NCBI GenBank assembly: GCA_036504075.1
Contig: DASXVX010000009.1
Span: forward strand, 62,001-126,000
Source: DASXVX01 sp036504075
Lineage (GTDB): Bacteria; Bacillota; Sulfobacillia; Symbiobacteriales; Symbiobacteriaceae
Length of the DNA: 64,000 bases
Reading direction: 5' to 3'
Notes under the pieces: model-generated
The model's input: only the letters and a program-made list of their open reading frames with translations
What the model was told of the DNA's origin: nothing
The model's database searches: none
Shown here: one piece after another, positions 47,783 to 56,128 of the stretch
Position numbering within the stretch: the stretch's first letter is position 1
Layout of the letters: every line of letters starts with the position of its first letter
Position numbers and translations under genes: made by a program

Positions 47783-48121
47783 ATGGGAGCACGTCCGAAG
47801 CGGCTCGCCGGGCCGGTGGCCCTGGGGAATAACGTCTACGGGACCGTGTATACGGCGAACGCCGCGGGCCTTGTGTACGCAGAGGTTCTATCCGTAACAC
47901 TGTGCAACACAACTGCTGCCGCGCTGACTGGCTATATCCACCTCTGTGCAGCGGGGGCAGAGGCGGCGGGTAACGCCTACATGTACAACTACAGCCTGGA
48001 CGTTCCCGGCCTGCCTTACACGTTTCCGCTGAAGATCGTTCTGGAGCCCAACGAAATCCTCCGGGCAAAGGGTTCTGCGACCGGCATCACAATCGCTCTC
48101 GGCGGCCTGGAGGTGACTTAA
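47783..48121 (+). CDS. Small virion-associated protein
   Basis: 112 residues after GGAGGGATCAACT. Single beta-sandwich module (YAEVLSVTLCNTTAAALTGY, PLKIVLEPNEILRAKGSATG); similar small proteins bind fibres or the baseplate. Function inferred from position only. Confidence 0.6.
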   Translation: MGARPKRLAGPVALGNNVYGTVYTANAAGLVYAEVLSVTLCNTTAAALTGYIHLCAAGAEAAGNAYMYNYSLDVPGLPYTFPLKIVLEPNEILRAKGSATGITIALGGLEVT

Positions 48122-48124
48122 CCC

Positions 48125-49108
48125 ATGAGCCTGCTAAAGGCTTATGTGATGGCCATCAGCAAGTGGATTGAGTTAGTTCTTTCTTACCTGAGTCCTACGG
48201 CTACATTCGCGTACCCCAGGTATCAGTGCGCAGGGTTTGAACTGAACGGTCTGATCTACGTAGCTGCGGGCCTTGATAGCGTCGGAAATCGCCTAACAAG
48301 TGTACAGGCGTATGACCCCACTACAGGCACCTGGACGGCAAAGGCCGATTTGCCCATAGCTACCTATGGAGGAGGATCTGCTGTAGTATCGGGAAAAGCC
48401 TACTACATGGGTGGCCTTAACTCGCCTGACGGTACTTCCTCCAGAATTTATGAGTATGATCCTGTAGCAAATAGCTGGACCACGAAAGCTACCATGCTTA
48501 CCCCCGTGGCGAATATCCAAAATCAGGCGTTTGCTATTGGTGCTTCTCTCTACGTACCAAGCGGGGTAGCATCAACTTCGACCTACCTTGCTACGCAGGC
48601 GTATACACCGGGTTCTAATACCTGGAGTACTAAGGCGTCTGTTCCGTACGGAAATGGATACTACCTCAGAGATGCTGCCACAGCCGTATACAGAGGTATT
48701 GGCTACTTCATATGCGGTTTAGATTACAACTCTAGTGTGCTCAATGCTATGTATGCCTACGACCCTGTAGCTAACAGTTGGTCTACCAAGGCAACCGCCT
48801 TAGCTGGGGACTACAAATTGGGCGCTGTCGTTCCTGACTCAGCTATGGATCGTATTCTCACTCTTGGTGGCCCCTCGTCTCAGCATGTCTATGAGTACTC
48901 TGCGCTTCAGAACAGGTGGATAGACAAGGGCGCATCTACGACTCGCCAGGAATATGCCGTGGCGGTAAAAGATCATATATGTTACGAGATCGGTGGTTAC
49001 TGGGGGCCTGGTGGCGCGACCTACCACAACACAGCCTACAGGTACCAAGCCAGTCCCGATTCGAGTTACACAGCTCTGCGTGACCTAATCTTGACAGGGG
49101 GTTATTGA
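48125..49108 (+). CDS. Kelch-repeat beta-propeller tail protein
   Basis: 327 residues. At least four Kelch blades with the consensus (Y-D-P-x-T/N-x-W ... K-A-x-L/M-P): VQAYDPTTGTWTAKADLPIA, IYEYDPVANSWTTKATMLTP, YTPGSNTWSTKASVPYG and YAYDPVANSWSTKATALAGD, with double-glycine strands such as YYMGGLNS. Kelch propellers bind proteins or glycans, so a receptor-binding role is plausible. Noticeably more A/T-rich codons than its neighbours. Good site GGAGGTGACTTAACCC. Confidence 0.85.
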   Translation: MSLLKAYVMAISKWIELVLSYLSPTATFAYPRYQCAGFELNGLIYVAAGLDSVGNRLTSVQAYDPTTGTWTAKADLPIATYGGGSAVVSGKAYYMGGLNSPDGTSSRIYEYDPVANSWTTKATMLTPVANIQNQAFAIGASLYVPSGVASTSTYLATQAYTPGSNTWSTKASVPYGNGYYLRDAATAVYRGIGYFICGLDYNSSVLNAMYAYDPVANSWSTKATALAGDYKLGAVVPDSAMDRILTLGGPSSQHVYEYSALQNRWIDKGASTTRQEYAVAVKDHICYEIGGYWGPGGATYHNTAYRYQASPDSSYTALRDLILTGGY

Positions 49109-49109
49109 G

Positions 49110-49514
49110 TTGGCCCTTACAGCCTTGCAGATTTATGAACGGGCACGGTCGCTTGGTAGTGTGGCGACCCTTGCTCAGGTGCAAACGGTTCTGAGCGGCA
49201 TTGATCGAGCTGCAAAGGAAGCAACTGAACTTGGCCGGTATCAAGCTGAGATTTGGGACCAGGTCAGTCCGCTTGCTGGCCAACCGCCTGAATACTGGCT
49301 GCAGAGGGGCGACCTTCCCGCCGGGGGCGAAGTGTTTTGCATTCGGGTGGACGGCATGTTGCAGATAGTTCAACCGCATGACCCGAATCAAAGTGGGCTG
49401 ATGGCCATGGACACGGCGACTGCTCAGCAGCGAGCAGAAGAGCACATCGCACAGATGATTGCGGCGGTGGTGGATCAGGAGGTCCTAAACGCGGCTCTCC
49501 TGCAGTTGCTGTAA
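49110..49514 (+). CDS. Hypothetical tail-region protein
   Basis: 134 residues, TTG start one base after the Kelch gene. Helical N-terminus (LQIYERARSLGSVATLAQVQ), a short beta middle (VFCIRVDGMLQIVQPHD), helical end. No family recognised. A terminator follows. Confidence 0.5.
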   Translation: MALTALQIYERARSLGSVATLAQVQTVLSGIDRAAKEATELGRYQAEIWDQVSPLAGQPPEYWLQRGDLPAGGEVFCIRVDGMLQIVQPHDPNQSGLMAMDTATAQQRAEEHIAQMIAAVVDQEVLNAALLQLL

Positions 49515-49562
49515 GGAGCGGCCCCGCCCGGGTGGCGGGAAGCACATCACCATCACATCGTA

Positions 49563-49596
49563 GGGCGCCTCCTAAACGGGGCGTCCCTTTGTATTA
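49563..49596 (+). terminator. Probable terminator before the lysis region
   Basis: GGGCGCC...GGCGTCC (7 pairs, one G-U) followed by CTTTGTATT. Confidence 0.55.
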
Positions 49597-49616
49597 GAGA
49601 GGAGGAGGACAAGGAG

Positions 49617-50792
49617 ATGCCTTATGTGCCAACCGGTACCGCAGCAGTCATTACCCCCGCCGATGTAACACCGGTGTCCACGGATTTCGGTCGCTGGGTC
49701 CGAGAGCGGCGTCTGGCCGCGTTTCATCAGGCCGGTATCACCGGCAAAGGCGTGAGGGTCGCGATCATCGACACCGGGTGCGATGTCACTCATCCATATC
49801 TGGCTTCCGCCATTCGGCAGGGCGAAAACCTTACGCCCGGGTTTCCGGCGTCCGACGTGCACGACCACTTTGGGCACGGTACCCATGTTTCAGGCATCAT
49901 CCGTCAGGGCGCGCCCGGCTGCGACCTGATCATCCTGAAGGGTATCAGCGACGACGGATACGGCGAGGACGCATGGCTGGCTGCAGCTATCCGGCGCTGC
50001 ATCGACCTGGGTGTGCACATCATCAACGCATCATGGGGCGACCCGGCGCAACCTACGGACGGTGTGTTGAAGTCCGCCGTCGATGACGCCGTAGCGGCAG
50101 GCATTCTGTTCGTGGCGGCGGCCGGAAATGACGGTCATCAGGTGTTGACTCTGGATACGGTTATCTACCCCGCCAAATGGCAGAGCCCGCTGGCCGTGGC
50201 AAGCACGTTCCAGATGGTGCCGAACCTCTACCCCGGCATGGGCGATGTGATTGCCACCTACTCCGCGGCGGGTCCCGAAGTGGACACCTGCGCACCGGGC
50301 ACCGACGTCTACTCCTGCGCACCGGGTGGCGGCTACGTGTACATGAGTGGTACGTCCATGGCCGCGCCCATGCAGGTGGCTTTGGCCGCTTGCCTCTATG
50401 AAGCCTGGTTTCTCCAGACCGGGCGTTACCCAACTGAGCCCGAAGCGGTCTCCCTGTGCCTGTGGCACACCCGGGACATCAGCGCGGCCGGCCGCGACAT
50501 CCTCGCCGGTGTGGGTGAGATTGACGCCGCCCCGCTGGTCCAGCGCCGCCGGGTGGCCCTGACCAAGGATTCTGCAACCATCACCATCGAGCACGGCAAT
50601 CGGGCAGGCATGACCACCGATACTTATCAGGTAGACGTGCCCGCCCACATCGAGGACCCCGGCCGCTTCGTGGCAGAGTTCCGGGGCCTGTCTAACGTCC
50701 TGGGGGCCGCACAGGTCGAATGGGACCCGACCGCGCAAAAGGGCATGGCCACTATTGATGTGTTGGACATGGGACCCACGGACAACAAGTAA
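49617..50792 (+). CDS. Subtilisin-like serine protease (S8)
   Basis: 391 residues, ATG six bases after AAGGAG-rich sequence. All catalytic elements are present: Asp in VRVAIIDTGCDVTHPY (about 49-55), His in HFGHGTHVSGIIRQG (about 85-90), oxyanion Asn in VAAAGNDGHQ, Ser in MSGTSMAAPMQVAL (about 244). A C-terminal beta domain (about 305-385) follows. No signal peptide, so it probably acts in the virion, during lysis, or in the cytoplasm. S8 proteases are rare in phage late regions. Confidence 0.93.
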   Translation: MPYVPTGTAAVITPADVTPVSTDFGRWVRERRLAAFHQAGITGKGVRVAIIDTGCDVTHPYLASAIRQGENLTPGFPASDVHDHFGHGTHVSGIIRQGAPGCDLIILKGISDDGYGEDAWLAAAIRRCIDLGVHIINASWGDPAQPTDGVLKSAVDDAVAAGILFVAAAGNDGHQVLTLDTVIYPAKWQSPLAVASTFQMVPNLYPGMGDVIATYSAAGPEVDTCAPGTDVYSCAPGGGYVYMSGTSMAAPMQVALAACLYEAWFLQTGRYPTEPEAVSLCLWHTRDISAAGRDILAGVGEIDAAPLVQRRRVALTKDSATITIEHGNRAGMTTDTYQVDVPAHIEDPGRFVAEFRGLSNVLGAAQVEWDPTAQKGMATIDVLDMGPTDNK

Positions 50793-50814
50793 GGCCGGAC
50801 CCGGAGTAGCAAAC

Positions 50815-50837
50815 AACCCCGCCCATCTGGCGGGGTT
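50815..50837 (+). terminator. Intrinsic terminator
   Basis: AACCCCGCC-catct-GGCGGGGTT, followed by AACTTG. Perfect 9-bp stem. Confidence 0.75.
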
Positions 50838-50981
50838 AACTTGTGCGGTGGGGCGACTGTCGGAGGCGGCAGCCGCCCCTTGCCATGCTCGCGTCTTGGC
50901 AGATTGAACATGGCACCGCGGGTCCAATGTTTCTGCGCATACCGAAATGTTCCTGCAGAAACGTATCGGAGGTGATGGTCG

Positions 50982-51431
50982 GTGCAAACGGCACCACCGC
51001 AGACGAGAGCACCGGATTCGGTTCCCGGCTACCCAGCGGCGCCCGGTGCGGTCATGGCTGTCGACATGGGGGTGCTACTCGGCATGTCGAACCAACTTGG
51101 TCGGTTGATCAAAGGGCAAGAGGACAGCACAATCCGCATGGGCGAGTTCAGTGAGGCCCTGCAACATTTGGCCCAGACCCAGGAACATACCGCCGTCGAA
51201 CTGGCCGCGCAGGGCGCCACGTTGCAGGCGCTCAAGGAACACGTCGCCACGCTGAAGCCCCGATCCGGGTTCAGCCTCAAGGCGTTTCGGGAGTCTCTGC
51301 AGAGCGCCGAGGGCATCGTCAAACTTATCGGTGGCTTACTGGTACTCGCGCTGGGCGGGGGCGGCGTACACGCCCTGTGGCCCCGCATCGTGGCCTATCT
51401 GACTTCAGGAGGAGGTGCGGCTACCCCATGA
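50982..51431 (+). CDS. XhlA-like membrane-associated lysis protein
   Basis: 149 residues, GTG after GGAGGTGATGGTCG. A central coiled coil (LIKGQEDSTIRMGEFSEALQ...LQALKEHVATL) leads to a C-terminal membrane span (IVKLIGGLLVLALGGGGVHA). This is the haemolysin XhlA/phage-holin-partner layout. ATGA overlap with the cysteine-peptidase gene that follows, so the two are coupled. Confidence 0.7.
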   Translation: MQTAPPQTRAPDSVPGYPAAPGAVMAVDMGVLLGMSNQLGRLIKGQEDSTIRMGEFSEALQHLAQTQEHTAVELAAQGATLQALKEHVATLKPRSGFSLKAFRESLQSAEGIVKLIGGLLVLALGGGGVHALWPRIVAYLTSGGGAATP

Positions 51432-52228
51432 AGATGCGTGTTGTTGTCAACGGAACCGCCTTGAGCGCGGATGTGGTGCCGGTAGCTGGCGTGGAGACCG
51501 CGTTTGTGGACACCGGGGCGTTTCTGCAGGCCCTTGGTGTGCCGACTCGGGGCGTTCAGTGGGGCAAGGTGGCCGTCCGCAAGTTCTGCGAAGTCGCCCA
51601 CCTCCGCACCCGGTACGCACCACCGCCTGAGCATGTGTTCTACGTCGGTCTTCCCTTGCCTGCACTCCCTGACGCCCCGGTAGGCGCGGACGTTCAGCCC
51701 TGGCACATGGCAACCCCGGCGATTATCTCTCAGCCCGAAGACCGGTGGCCGGACCTGCTGAACCTCGTCATCCAGCAGTTCCGCGTGGCGCAGAACCCGG
51801 CCCTGCTGCCGCGCGAAGGCAACACCTACTGCAACGTCTTTGTGTGGTGGTGCTCTCGGGCTCTGGGCGCCGAAATCCCGCATTGGGTGACAGGGGTTGG
51901 CTCACCGGCAAGGCCCGGCGATGCGGACGCCTGGGAGATGGACGCCAACGTTACAATCAACTGGCTCCGCAACTACGGGGCGCCCGCGGGCTGGCGCAAG
52001 GTTTTGAGCGGGCCCGCTCTTGCGGCCGCGAATGCGGGACAGCCTGCCGTCGTCGTCTGGTACCGCCCGGGGGACATCGGGCACGTTGCCATGGTTCGGC
52101 CCGGCGCCATGACCGCCAAGGGGGTTCCGATCGCGCAGGCCGGGGCCCGGAACTTTGACGACGGGTACCTTGTAGATGGGTTCGGCACCGCCGCGGTGGG
52201 CCTGGTGGAGTACTGGGTCCATGACTGA
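51428..52228 (+). CDS. CHAP/NlpC-like endolysin candidate
   Basis: 266 residues. Residues 2-55 (MRVVVNGTALSADVVPVAGV ... GVQWGKVAVR) look like a stalk-type domain related to that of the 38108-38914 protein. The C-terminal domain has catalytic Cys in EGNTYCNVFVWWCSRALGAE (about 133-142) and His in GDIGHVAMVRPG (about 218), with IAQAGARNFDDGY and VEYWVHD. Such enzymes cut peptidoglycan peptides. The best lysin candidate here. Confidence 0.75.
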   Translation: MKMRVVVNGTALSADVVPVAGVETAFVDTGAFLQALGVPTRGVQWGKVAVRKFCEVAHLRTRYAPPPEHVFYVGLPLPALPDAPVGADVQPWHMATPAIISQPEDRWPDLLNLVIQQFRVAQNPALLPREGNTYCNVFVWWCSRALGAEIPHWVTGVGSPARPGDADAWEMDANVTINWLRNYGAPAGWRKVLSGPALAAANAGQPAVVVWYRPGDIGHVAMVRPGAMTAKGVPIAQAGARNFDDGYLVDGFGTAAVGLVEYWVHD

Positions 52229-52262
52229 CGCCACGCGGGAGCGAGGGAAGGAGAGGTGAGCG

Positions 52263-52964
52263 GTGACGGAACTCAACCGTTTTGACTGGAGCGTGGAGGT
52301 GCCTATTCAGACCTTGCGGCAACCGTCACCAGCGTTCGTCAAGTATGGCGACTGCGGTGCGTGCTGTCTGGCTGGAATCATCGGGTGGGGCGAGTCATCG
52401 TTCCCCGAACTGTACGAGCATTCTCTGCGACTGTACCCGGATGGTAAAAAGCCCGAGCCGCACCCCGTCTCTTGGGGAGACTTGCTCTTTCAGGCCGGTC
52501 CGTGGTTGCATGTCCGCCGATTGATTGAGCCCGTCGAAATCGACCCCGTAGCCCCTGACATGTCAGAGTGGCAGCAGAATCTACACAACCCTTACGCCAT
52601 GGCGCCTTGGAATTTGGAAGAGCAGTGGGTCAAAAGGTTGCGAGTATATCTGCGGGCTGGCTACGTCGGAATGACCACAATCCACAATAGCGGGCTCGGC
52701 CCCTACCAAGTGCGCCCGGACGGTGAGCGCCACTTCGAAGGCACAAACCACTGGGTGCTACTGACTGGAGCAAAGCAGACATGGGAGGAGCCCGAACCGG
52801 GGCGTTTTCAGCCGGTTGTTCGCGTGCGCGTTAGTTGCTCAGCCAAAGGCGAGTACTGGATCAAAGCAGCGGACCTACTGACTCTCTATGGCGGCTACTG
52901 GGTAGCGTTCATTCGCCGGGTCCCACCCGTAACGCCCGTTCAGACCCTGGACACGCGCCCTTGA
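52263..52964 (+). CDS. Papain-fold cysteine-peptidase-like protein
   Basis: 233 residues, GTG after AAGGAGAGGTGAGCG. FVKYGDCGACCLAGIIGWGE gives the QxxxxDCGxxC-type Cys nucleophile context of C39/papain-like peptidases; His is in EGTNHWVLLTGAKQTW (about 158-168); an acid may come from KAADLLTLYGGYWVAFIRR. Could be a second lysin, a protease, or a toxin. Fold call is from motifs only. Confidence 0.6.
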   Translation: MTELNRFDWSVEVPIQTLRQPSPAFVKYGDCGACCLAGIIGWGESSFPELYEHSLRLYPDGKKPEPHPVSWGDLLFQAGPWLHVRRLIEPVEIDPVAPDMSEWQQNLHNPYAMAPWNLEEQWVKRLRVYLRAGYVGMTTIHNSGLGPYQVRPDGERHFEGTNHWVLLTGAKQTWEEPEPGRFQPVVRVRVSCSAKGEYWIKAADLLTLYGGYWVAFIRRVPPVTPVQTLDTRP

Positions 52965-52987
52965 CCTACGGCTAGGAGGTGGTGCCC

Positions 52988-53548
52988 ATGTCCGCCCGCA
53001 TCGAGCATCCTATGGGACTGGCCGCGCCGGCGGAATGGGCGCACACCGGCCACACTTCGGCGGCGGAGTTTCGGAAGTGGCTGGAGTCGAAAGCACCGGC
53101 CAAAGGCGGCAAGTTCCACGCCAAGGCGGGCAAACGCGCCGGCCTCGGGCACTACCTGCGCTCTGCCCTCGAAGCGGACGCCGAACGCCTTCTTCGATTC
53201 CTCGGGTATCAGTCGTGGATCCAAAGCGACGCCCCGCCGGCAGAAGGCCGCTGGTACCGCTACGAGGGTGCGGAGTTCAAGCTCACCGCCAAGAAGGGCG
53301 CGACAGTATTCTATAAACCCGACTTCCACCTGTGGGACGAAGGTCGCTACTCGCTATGGGAAACCAAGGGGTGCATGGACGCGAGGAGCAAACGCGCCCT
53401 TACGCTGATGAAGAACCGGCATCCGGAGTTGCCCCTCGCCGTTATCAGTCGCGAGGAACTGCAAGAGCGGAAAACAACGGCGCTCTGGGAAGCCCGACGC
53501 CGGGGCGAAAGGGTGTTGGACATCCCAAATTGGGAAGGGCACGCCTGA
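52988..53548 (+). CDS. DUF1064-like PD-(D/E)XK nuclease
   Basis: 186 residues, ATG 52988 after AGGAGGTGGTGCCC. Core: FYKPDFHLWDEGRYSLWETK then GCMDARSKRALTLMK, i.e. PDF ... ExK with the LKxx-type helix of DUF1064 phage nucleases. The N-terminal segment contains EFRKWLESKAPAKGGKFHAK and RYEGAEFKLTAKKGATVFY. Related to phage endonuclease/Holliday resolvase-like proteins; odd in a lysis cassette. Confidence 0.75.
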   Translation: MSARIEHPMGLAAPAEWAHTGHTSAAEFRKWLESKAPAKGGKFHAKAGKRAGLGHYLRSALEADAERLLRFLGYQSWIQSDAPPAEGRWYRYEGAEFKLTAKKGATVFYKPDFHLWDEGRYSLWETKGCMDARSKRALTLMKNRHPELPLAVISREELQERKTTALWEARRRGERVLDIPNWEGHA

Positions 53549-53655
53549 AAGCACTGTGCCGCAAGGATTCCAAGGGTGACGCACTGCAAACCCCGCAGAG
53601 GGCTTTTTCCGACATGTCCGCTACTCCGGTATCCCCCCAAAAACCCTACATCGAC

Positions 53656-53679
53656 GGGCGCCCCTATGGCGCCCCTTTT
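53656..53679 (+). terminator. Intrinsic terminator
   Basis: GGGCGCC-cctat-GGCGCCC, then CTTTTC. Confidence 0.8.
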
Positions 53680-53699
53680 CTATGAGGAGGTAATCCTGA

Positions 53700-54050
53700 A
53701 TGACTGCTATCGTGACCTGGTTCGGCTCTGACCTTTGGCTGGCACTCACCGGTGTGCTCATTGCCGCCGGCGTGGACTGTGGCCTGACCGTTGCTCTGGC
53801 GCTCCTGGGCAAACTGGGCGAACCGTTCTCCTGGAAGAGGTTGCCTCAGTTCGCCATCACCAACGTTCTCCCGGCCACCGCCGCCCTCCTGGCCGGCGCG
53901 GTGCTGGTGAAGTACGTACCCGACCTGCAGGCTGAATACCTGGGCGCCGCATTGCTGGTTTCTGGTTACCTGGCGAAGGATTGGCGGCAGAAGGCCAAGC
54001 GGCTCTTTGTGGCAATCGGCAGTAACGTTCCGGCACCCCCGCAGGCTTGA
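53700..54050 (+). CDS. Holin-like membrane protein
   Basis: 116 residues after GAGGAGGTAATCCTGA. Spans at about 12-34 (LWLALTGVLIAAGVDCGLTV), 51-69 (FAITNVLPATAALLAGAVLV) and 79-90 (EYLGAALLVSGYLA), then a charged C-terminal tail. Size, charge and location fit a holin. Releases lysin by forming membrane lesions. Confidence 0.75.
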   Translation: MTAIVTWFGSDLWLALTGVLIAAGVDCGLTVALALLGKLGEPFSWKRLPQFAITNVLPATAALLAGAVLVKYVPDLQAEYLGAALLVSGYLAKDWRQKAKRLFVAIGSNVPAPPQA

Positions 54051-54079
54051 TGCTCTCCCCATGAAAGGGGGTGGTGGCC

Positions 54080-55393
54080 GTGGCTAACCAAACTTGGAGC
54101 CCGGCCTTGCTGGCGAAAGTCTCTGCCGCCGTTGATGCTGAGAACGCCGTGAACCCCCATTATCAACAAAACGGCGGCACTCCAATGAAGTGGCCCTTTG
54201 TGGCCCTCCTCTGCGACTGGGTACAGCCCGGCGGCGCCTGGACCCCAAAGCGGTGCAAGGATCGATACCTCGACCTGCGCAAAAGCGGCGGCATTGACGG
54301 CCTGGCCGCCTCCGTTGAATGGCCGACGCTGCCCGCCGCCGTGCGCGATGTGATGGCCACGAACGAAGCCCCCGCCGGTCCCCGCCCCGCAATTCCAGGG
54401 GTGACCGTTGACGACTTTCCGGTATCGGTAGCGACAGCGAGTGCTCAGCCCGCTGTCCCCGCCGTCCAATTTCCAGACCTGAAGACCAAGCCGGCGCCCG
54501 GATGGGCCAGCGGCTACCTGGACGCCATCATTCAGGCGCAAAGCGTCATGCACGACCAGGACACCACCCAAACGACGGTGCCTGTGGTCATCCCGGAGTT
54601 GCCGCCCTACGCTACGACGTTCAGCGGCGACTGGCATATCGGCGGGCGCGGTACCGACCACCGGCTGCTCAAGGAGTACTTTTACCTCTGGCGGCGGCTC
54701 AAGGGCAATGGCGTGATTGGCATGGGCGACTACGGCGAGTTGTTCCTGGGCAAGCTGGCGGCCATCGGCGTACAGGAGCACGTCATGCCTCCGGACATGC
54801 AGATTGCCGCCTGCCGTGACCTGATCGAGTCCGAACTGCGGGAATCGCTGATTGCCTTGCTCCTGGGCAACCATGACGGCTTTACCGGGATCTACGCGAA
54901 CTTTGTGCAAGAACTGGCGGCTCGGTTGAAGATTCCCTTCCTCGGTCGCGGCGGCGAAATTCACCTCACAGTTGGTCAAGTGCTGTATCGCATTGCCGCC
55001 TGGCATCGGTACCCGGGCGCCGGTGCGGTGAACAAGGGGAACAACCAGCGGAGGGCTTCCGTGGATCACAACGGCCCGGACGTGACGGCTCTTGCTCACC
55101 TGCACCACCAGTACGGTGAGCTCTCCCGTAATGGTGAGGTTGACCAGGTGCGGTGCCGAAGCGGAGCTCTGAAAGTCTCCGACGACCACAGCAGGGACGC
55201 AGCTGGGAACATCTTCCCCGACACACGGATGCCCATGGTAATTTTTCATCCGTCCAGGAAGAGCATGTTGTACTTCGACGACTTCCGCACCGGCATCGAG
55301 CCGCTGATGTACTTCCGTAAACGGTGGCATCGGCATCCGGACTGGCTCACCGATCCGAAGTGGCTTGACCACCTCATCGAAACTGGCGACTAA
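54080..55393 (+). CDS. SANT/Myb-like domain fused to metallophosphoesterase
   Basis: 437 residues, GTG 54080 seven bases after AAAGGGGG (GTG 54071 possible). Residues 4-70 (WSPALLAKVSAAVDAEN..., WPFVALLCDW, WTPKRCKDRYLDLRKSGG) look like a Myb/SANT helix bundle. From about 175: calcineurin-like motifs FSGDWHIGGRGTD, GMGDYGELF, LLLGNHDGF, then AAWHRYPG and ALAHLHHQYG. Family members are nucleases or phosphatases with two metals. DNA-binding plus phosphoesterase suggests a DNA-end enzyme. Confidence 0.85.
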   Translation: MANQTWSPALLAKVSAAVDAENAVNPHYQQNGGTPMKWPFVALLCDWVQPGGAWTPKRCKDRYLDLRKSGGIDGLAASVEWPTLPAAVRDVMATNEAPAGPRPAIPGVTVDDFPVSVATASAQPAVPAVQFPDLKTKPAPGWASGYLDAIIQAQSVMHDQDTTQTTVPVVIPELPPYATTFSGDWHIGGRGTDHRLLKEYFYLWRRLKGNGVIGMGDYGELFLGKLAAIGVQEHVMPPDMQIAACRDLIESELRESLIALLLGNHDGFTGIYANFVQELAARLKIPFLGRGGEIHLTVGQVLYRIAAWHRYPGAGAVNKGNNQRRASVDHNGPDVTALAHLHHQYGELSRNGEVDQVRCRSGALKVSDDHSRDAAGNIFPDTRMPMVIFHPSRKSMLYFDDFRTGIEPLMYFRKRWHRHPDWLTDPKWLDHLIETGD

Positions 55394-55397
55394 GATG

Positions 55398-55440
55398 AAG
55401 CCCCCGGTCTACCCTCTCATGGGCGGACTGGGGGCTTTTT
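55398..55440 (+). terminator. Strong intrinsic terminator
   Basis: AAGCCCCCgGTC ... GACtGGGGGCTT then TTT. Ends the late plus-strand block. Confidence 0.85.
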
Positions 55441-55523
55441 CGCGTCTCTAAACGGAGGTTGCCGCCGACATCCAGGGAGAGCAGTCCCCGATGATGTCGG
55501 CGGCAATACAGCGTGATCGAACC

Positions 55524-56033
55524 CTACTCCTGGATTTTGGTTTCGTTGGCCCTGTCGGCCCGAGCCTGCCCGGCCCTCTGACGGATGGCAACGGGGCTCC
55601 ATGCATCGAGCGACCGCTTTGACACCTGCTTACGGGTGGTGCCGGTGGCCACGAGTTCCCCTCGGCCAATGGCGCCGTGGATCGCCTGGACGCTCACGCC
55701 CTTGACTTCGGCCGCCTGGCTAACCGTAATCCACTCGTCGGTCAACGGGTCCAGCAGTGGAGCATCCCAGCGCAGGGCTCCCTGTGCGATGCCCAACCGG
55801 TCCTCCAGGTCGTGCACGGCCCGGAACAGCGGAGCATCGTAGACGGCCTGCGTAATGATGCCACCCGTCGCCCTGAGCAGCGGGTTTTCTACCCCCCGCA
55901 CCATGGACATGAACGCCGTCCATGCCGTACCGGCCCGGTATGCCGCTACGCAGCGGTCAAAGTAGGTTGCCTCTTCGGGCACCAACTCCCCCAGACCCAA
56001 AACCGTCCCGTCGATGGTCGTGTACGTGATCAT
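55524..56033 (-). CDS. Excisionase/MerR-like helix-turn-helix protein
   Basis: 169 residues from ATG 56033 after GGGGGGTG. C-terminal domain EWITVSQAAEVKGVSVQAIH, GAIGRGELVATG, KQVSKRSLDAWSP is the winged-helix of excisionase/MerR-type proteins with the S/T-x-x-x-A-A pattern. The N-terminal 110 residues (TIDGTVLGLGELVPEEATYF ...) are unassigned. Driven by a near-consensus promoter with an operator. Candidate regulator of a prophage switch. Confidence 0.75.
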   Translation of the reverse strand: MITYTTIDGTVLGLGELVPEEATYFDRCVAAYRAGTAWTAFMSMVRGVENPLLRATGGIITQAVYDAPLFRAVHDLEDRLGIAQGALRWDAPLLDPLTDEWITVSQAAEVKGVSVQAIHGAIGRGELVATGTTRKQVSKRSLDAWSPVAIRQRAGQARADRANETKIQE

Positions 56034-56055
56034 CCGAATCACCCCCCGTAAGCCC

Positions 56056-56084
56056 AGTATAAAGCATGTGCTTTAAGATGTCAA
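56056..56084 (-). promoter_or_regulatory. Near-consensus promoter with 16-bp operator
   Basis: Minus strand: -35 TTGACA (56084-56079), 17-base spacer, -10 TATACT (56061-56056). The palindrome TAAAGCA-nn-TGCTTTA (56060-56075) fills the spacer and edge of the -10, where a bound repressor would block polymerase. Confidence 0.88.
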
Positions 56085-56128
56085 GCTGATTTGTGGGAGG
56101 AAGGGGGCCGGGGGCGCCCCCTGTCGTC

